64,000 nt of DNA from Limnobacter sp. (GTDB lineage Bacteria; Pseudomonadota; Gammaproteobacteria; Burkholderiales; Burkholderiaceae_B), in assembly GCA_029866125.1 (NCBI GenBank), contig JARWZZ010000007.1:467519-531518 (forward strand), written 5' to 3'. A model generated the notes under the pieces. The model ran no database searches. It saw only the letters and a program-made list of their open reading frames with translations, and was not told the origin of the DNA. Positions 61,112 through 64,000 of the stretch are shown here, piece by piece; the first letter of the stretch is position 1; each line of letters opens with the position of its first letter. A program made the position numbers and the translations under genes.

Positions 61112-63175
61112 TTAGCTATTTTTCACTTGAAACTTGCTCACTACATTGGTCAAATCTGAGGCAATTCCTTTCAGGCCTGAAACAGCTTGAGCTGCTTGTC
61201 GCGCCACACTCAAATTGCGTTCAGACAGTTGTGCAACCACTTCAACTTGGCCGCTGATGCTGTCTGAGGCTTGGTTCTGCTGGCCCAAAGCATCGTTGAT
61301 GTTTTGAATTGCACCTGCCACAGCCTGAGATTCACTGGTAATTTGATGCATGGCTTGGCCTGCTTTTTCCACTAGGTTGACGCCCAAACGTACGCTTTCC
61401 ACGGCATCACCCATGTTTTTAACCGCAACATCAGAGCTTTGCTGAATGCCTTCAATCATGCCGTGAATGCTGTCGGTGGACTGGCGTGTGCGCTCAGCCA
61501 ACTTGCGAACCTCATCTGCTACCACTGAGAAGCCACGTCCTTGCTCGCCCGCGCGCGCAGCCTCAATGGCAGCGTTCAAGGCCAACAGGTTGGTTTGTTC
61601 AGCAATGCCTTTGATAATTAGTGCAATCTCAGAAATTTGTCTGGATTGGTCTCCCAGCTGAGCGATCACCTCAGAGGTGCTTTCCACATTCTGTGAAATT
61701 TTGTTCATTTGGATGGTTGCTGAATTGATTGCGCCCAGCCCGTCATCTGCAAGTTGTTTGGCTTTGGCGCTGACTTCCATGGTGTGTGAGGCAGACTCTC
61801 CCGCGCTGGCAATGGAGGATGACATTTGTTCAACGGCAGAAGCCATGCCTGATGCTGCATCACTTTCCTGTGCGGCACCGTTTTCCAATTCATTGCTGCT
61901 TTGTACCAGTTGCTCTGAGGCATCCTGCACGCGGTGCGTATTGAGTTTGACTGCACTTACTGCGACTTCCATGCTGTCTGCCATGCGGTTCATGCTTCGG
62001 GCCAGCAGACTCATTTCATTTTTACTGTCTTTGCCTGTGTTGCAAATGTTGTCAGCTGCACGGGCAGTTAAATCTCCGTTGCCAAGGCGCAGGGCCAGTT
62101 GGGTTAATGTTTTACTGGGACTGGTGAGTTTGCCTGCAATGGCAGCCAGTGCCAACGACATAACCACTGCGGCAACAAGACCACTGACAACCAAAAGGCC
62201 AATCACTTTGTAAACCGGGGCATACACTTCGTCTTTTGCCACGGGTGAAACCACGGCAACACCCCCCCAGGCTTGGGTAACCTCATAGGCTGCAAACTCG
62301 TCCTTCAGCTTACCCTCAGCGGTTTTCCAATTCAGTTCTTGAATCCCAGATTGCTTTTGCCCCAAGTCAGTCAAAAATGTTTGAAGTTCAGGATTGCCAG
62401 CAGCAAGTTTCTGCCATTGGTCGCCTTGCAGCGTTTGGTGGATAAAGGTTTCGCCCGCTTTGGTTCCTTTTACCCGCAACACGTAAGGCACGCCGGTGTC
62501 TCCCACTCGGGTGGCCAAAACAGACTCACTTAATTCTGCAAACAAGGCATCAATGTTAAAGCCGACAAACAGCACCACATCAAACTGGCCTGAAGCGCTT
62601 TTAACCGGCACATACTGGGTCATGTAAAACTTGCCAAACAGCTTGGCTTCACCGGTGTAGGTTTCGCCCTTCACCACGGTTTGGTAGGCTGCGCCTTTGC
62701 GGTCGAGGAAAGTGCCGATGGCCCGGTCGCCATTTTCTTTTTTCAGGCTGGTTGAGACCCGAATGAAGTCATCGCCTGTTTTGGCAAAAACAGTGGCCAC
62801 TCCACCTGTACTTTGTGTGAATCGATCGACCAGCTGAAAATTACCAGTGATAGAGTTTCCACCTAAGAACACGGCAGGGGCGTCTTTTTCGCCCAGCTTC
62901 GTGGTTTGATTCGCATCGATTCGCAGTTCGCCTGCAAACCAAGATTGAAACAGGTCAGCAAGTCTTTTTGTGGACTCTTTAGACAAGTCGTAGGCGATTT
63001 CGAGCTGATTCACCAATGCGGTGTTTTGCGTGCTGACGTTTTTGTCTGATGCATCGCGTGCTGAGTTCGCTGCATACCAAGCAATCGACCCGATCAGTAA
63101 AACAAATATAACTCCAATGATCAGCGCACTAGAAATACTGATTTGTCTGGAAAGTGGTTGAGATGAGAGGTTCAT
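61112..63175 (-). CDS. Methyl-accepting chemotaxis protein with Cache sensor domain
   Basis: 687 residues from the ATG at 63175 (a TTG at 63208 is also in frame). Membrane helix 1 (ALIIGVIFVLLIGSIAWYAA) is followed by a periplasmic Cache3-Cache2-type sensor (GGVATVFAKTGDDFIRVSTS, IGTFLDRKGAAYQ, GDTGVPYVLRVKG) and helix 2 (VIGLLVVSGLVAAVVMSLAL). HAMP and a methylation/signalling region follow, with the invariant hairpin ALNAAIEAARAGEQGRGFSV and VADEVRKLAERT. It passes ligand signals to CheA/CheW at the pole. The ligand is unknown. With flhDC in the same window, motility is a consistent trait, but no che genes are here. Confidence 0.95.
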   Translation of the reverse strand: MNLSSQPLSRQISISSALIIGVIFVLLIGSIAWYAANSARDASDKNVSTQNTALVNQLEIAYDLSKESTKRLADLFQSWFAGELRIDANQTTKLGEKDAPAVFLGGNSITGNFQLVDRFTQSTGGVATVFAKTGDDFIRVSTSLKKENGDRAIGTFLDRKGAAYQTVVKGETYTGEAKLFGKFYMTQYVPVKSASGQFDVVLFVGFNIDALFAELSESVLATRVGDTGVPYVLRVKGTKAGETFIHQTLQGDQWQKLAAGNPELQTFLTDLGQKQSGIQELNWKTAEGKLKDEFAAYEVTQAWGGVAVVSPVAKDEVYAPVYKVIGLLVVSGLVAAVVMSLALAAIAGKLTSPSKTLTQLALRLGNGDLTARAADNICNTGKDSKNEMSLLARSMNRMADSMEVAVSAVKLNTHRVQDASEQLVQSSNELENGAAQESDAASGMASAVEQMSSSIASAGESASHTMEVSAKAKQLADDGLGAINSATIQMNKISQNVESTSEVIAQLGDQSRQISEIALIIKGIAEQTNLLALNAAIEAARAGEQGRGFSVVADEVRKLAERTRQSTDSIHGMIEGIQQSSDVAVKNMGDAVESVRLGVNLVEKAGQAMHQITSESQAVAGAIQNINDALGQQNQASDSISGQVEVVAQLSERNLSVARQAAQAVSGLKGIASDLTNVVSKFQVKNS

Positions 63176-63262
63176 GGCAGCGGAACTTAGGAAGTTGATA
63201 CTCAACAAAGTATCCGACGGACATATCCTAGGCGAAGTATTGATTACAGCGGTAAAATTGCT

Positions 63263-64000
63263 TCAATTGATCAGCTTGACCCCCGAAATCGTTGCGATGG
63301 CCGGGGCATGGTCAGAGGGTTTTTCCCATTTGCGGGGTGCGCGGTCAACCACGCTGGCAGTGCAGGCAGGCACCAACGCATCAGAAAGCAGCACATGATC
63401 AATGCGCAGCCCTTTGTTTTTTTGAAACCCCAGCATGCGGTAGTCCCACCAGCTGTAGGTTTTCGGGGCTTGCTCAAACAAACGGAAGCTGTCTTTGAGG
63501 CCAAAGCCAAGCAGGCGCCGAAAGCGACTGCGTTCCTCTTCAGAGCATAAAACTTGCCCAGCCCAAGCGGCGGGGTCGTGCACATCACTGTCTTCTGGCG
63601 CAATATTGAAGTCACCCACCAAGGCCAACTTGGGGTATTTGGCAAGCCATCCTTCGCAGTCTTTAAGCAGGCCATCCAGCCATGCTTTTTTGTATTCAAA
63701 TTTGTCTGAGCCCACTTCAGACCCATTGACCACGTAAGCACTTATAAAGCGCAAATCGCCAAAAGTGGCGGCAATGACACGTTTTTGCTCGTCTGGGAAG
63801 CAGGGCAGGTTGACCTCTACATCCACAGGCTTGGGCATACTGGCCAATTTGTAGAGGATGGCCACTCCGTTGTAGGTTTTTTGACCTGCAAACACGGCAC
63901 CATAACCAGCCGTTTCCAGCTCTGCAACGGGAAACACGTCATCTGTCATTTTCAGCTCCTGTAAACCCAAAAGGTCTACAGGATTGGCTTCTAGCCACTG
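63263..64000 (-). CDS. xthA: Exodeoxyribonuclease III, N-terminus cut off by the window edge
   Basis: 246 codons are present, open to the last base. Only about ten residues should be missing. The enzyme is an AP endonuclease and 3'-5' exonuclease. The Glu metal site is in LLGLQELKMTDDVFPV, and AVFAGQKTYNGVAILYK, the Asp/Asn segment VGDFNIAPEDSDVHDP, then WWDYRM and GLRIDHVLLSDAL follow. The catalytic His is in SDHAPAIATI near the end. It lies upstream of the chemoreceptor gene on the same strand, with 87 bases between. Confidence 0.95.
   Translation of the reverse strand, partial: QWLEANPVDLLGLQELKMTDDVFPVAELETAGYGAVFAGQKTYNGVAILYKLASMPKPVDVEVNLPCFPDEQKRVIAATFGDLRFISAYVVNGSEVGSDKFEYKKAWLDGLLKDCEGWLAKYPKLALVGDFNIAPEDSDVHDPAAWAGQVLCSEEERSRFRRLLGFGLKDSFRLFEQAPKTYSWWDYRMLGFQKNKGLRIDHVLLSDALVPACTASVVDRAPRKWEKPSDHAPAIATISGVKLIN

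Noticed and set aside
1-64000. tRNA, rRNA, insertion sequences, prophage or integrative element
   Set aside because: No cloverleaf, no transposase or integrase and no flanking direct repeats were seen. Gene order is that of ordinary chromosome.

Overview
The window looks like a chromosomal segment of a betaproteobacterium of the order Burkholderiales. The gene orders rpsF-priB-rpsR-rplI-dnaB, cysS-alkA-accA-tilS, hom-thrC followed by moeA-moaD-moaE, and glnA-...-ntrB-ntrC, the flhDC flagellar master regulator, phasins of the PHA-granule type and the cyclophilin-lpxH pair all fit that order. Coding sequence of moderate G+C, a fatty acyl-CoA reductase and a thiol-rich ArsR regulator would fit a Limnobacter-like genome, but that genus assignment is inference. 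I see no rRNA, tRNA, insertion sequence, prophage, integron or CRISPR array. The window is almost entirely ordinary, tightly packed chromosome.

Layout. 1-6.2 kb (minus): a TonB-dependent receptor cut by the window edge, flhC and flhD, a CphA2-like cyanophycin synthetase with no canonical start codon at its conserved N-terminus, and a small outer-membrane protein. 6.3-11 kb: a DUF2059 lipoprotein that overlaps lpxH tail to tail, a cyclophilin, and an L,D-transpeptidase paired with a TPR protein that shares its C-terminal domain. 11.2-18 kb (plus): cysS-alkA-accA-tilS, then a DEDDh exonuclease and a NERD-type helicase. 18-37 kb: a diffuse but striking concentration of lipid and storage-polymer genes. 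It holds two acyl-CoA synthetases, two lipases, two phasins of different families, a PHB-depolymerase-type esterase, acyl-CoA-binding protein, a patatin, a TetR regulator, a Marinobacter-type fatty acyl-CoA reductase and an aldehyde dehydrogenase. It is interrupted by prfC, an ArsR regulator, a hemerythrin and a 24-residue micro-ORF.

37-43.8 kb: the rpsF-priB-rpsR-rplI operon and dnaB, facing phoH2, a peroxiredoxin, an SMR-type transporter and a Mth938-domain protein. 43.9-54.5 kb (plus): an alanine-type aminotransferase, hom and thrC, an NtrC-family two-component system, molybdenum-cofactor genes (mobB, moeA, moaD, moaE) and crcB, facing a rhodanese. 55-60.2 kb: glnA with a well-formed sigma-54 promoter and NtrC-like sites, then a DUF4124-like protein and ntrB-ntrC. 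60.2-64 kb (minus): a protein with a calcium-binding loop, a Cache-type chemoreceptor and a 5'-truncated exonuclease III gene.

How the genes fit together. The central region can be read as a carbon-storage neighbourhood. Fatty acids are activated to acyl-CoA (two FadD-type ligases) and buffered by acyl-CoA-binding protein. Acyl-CoA is reduced to fatty alcohol (FAR), aldehydes are scavenged (ALDH), and lipids and PHA are hydrolysed (patatin, lipases, depolymerase), with granules coated by phasins. The CphA2-like enzyme adds a possible nitrogen reserve and the glnA-ntrBC block supplies nitrogen control. No wax-ester synthase, PHA synthase or cyanophycinase lies in the window.
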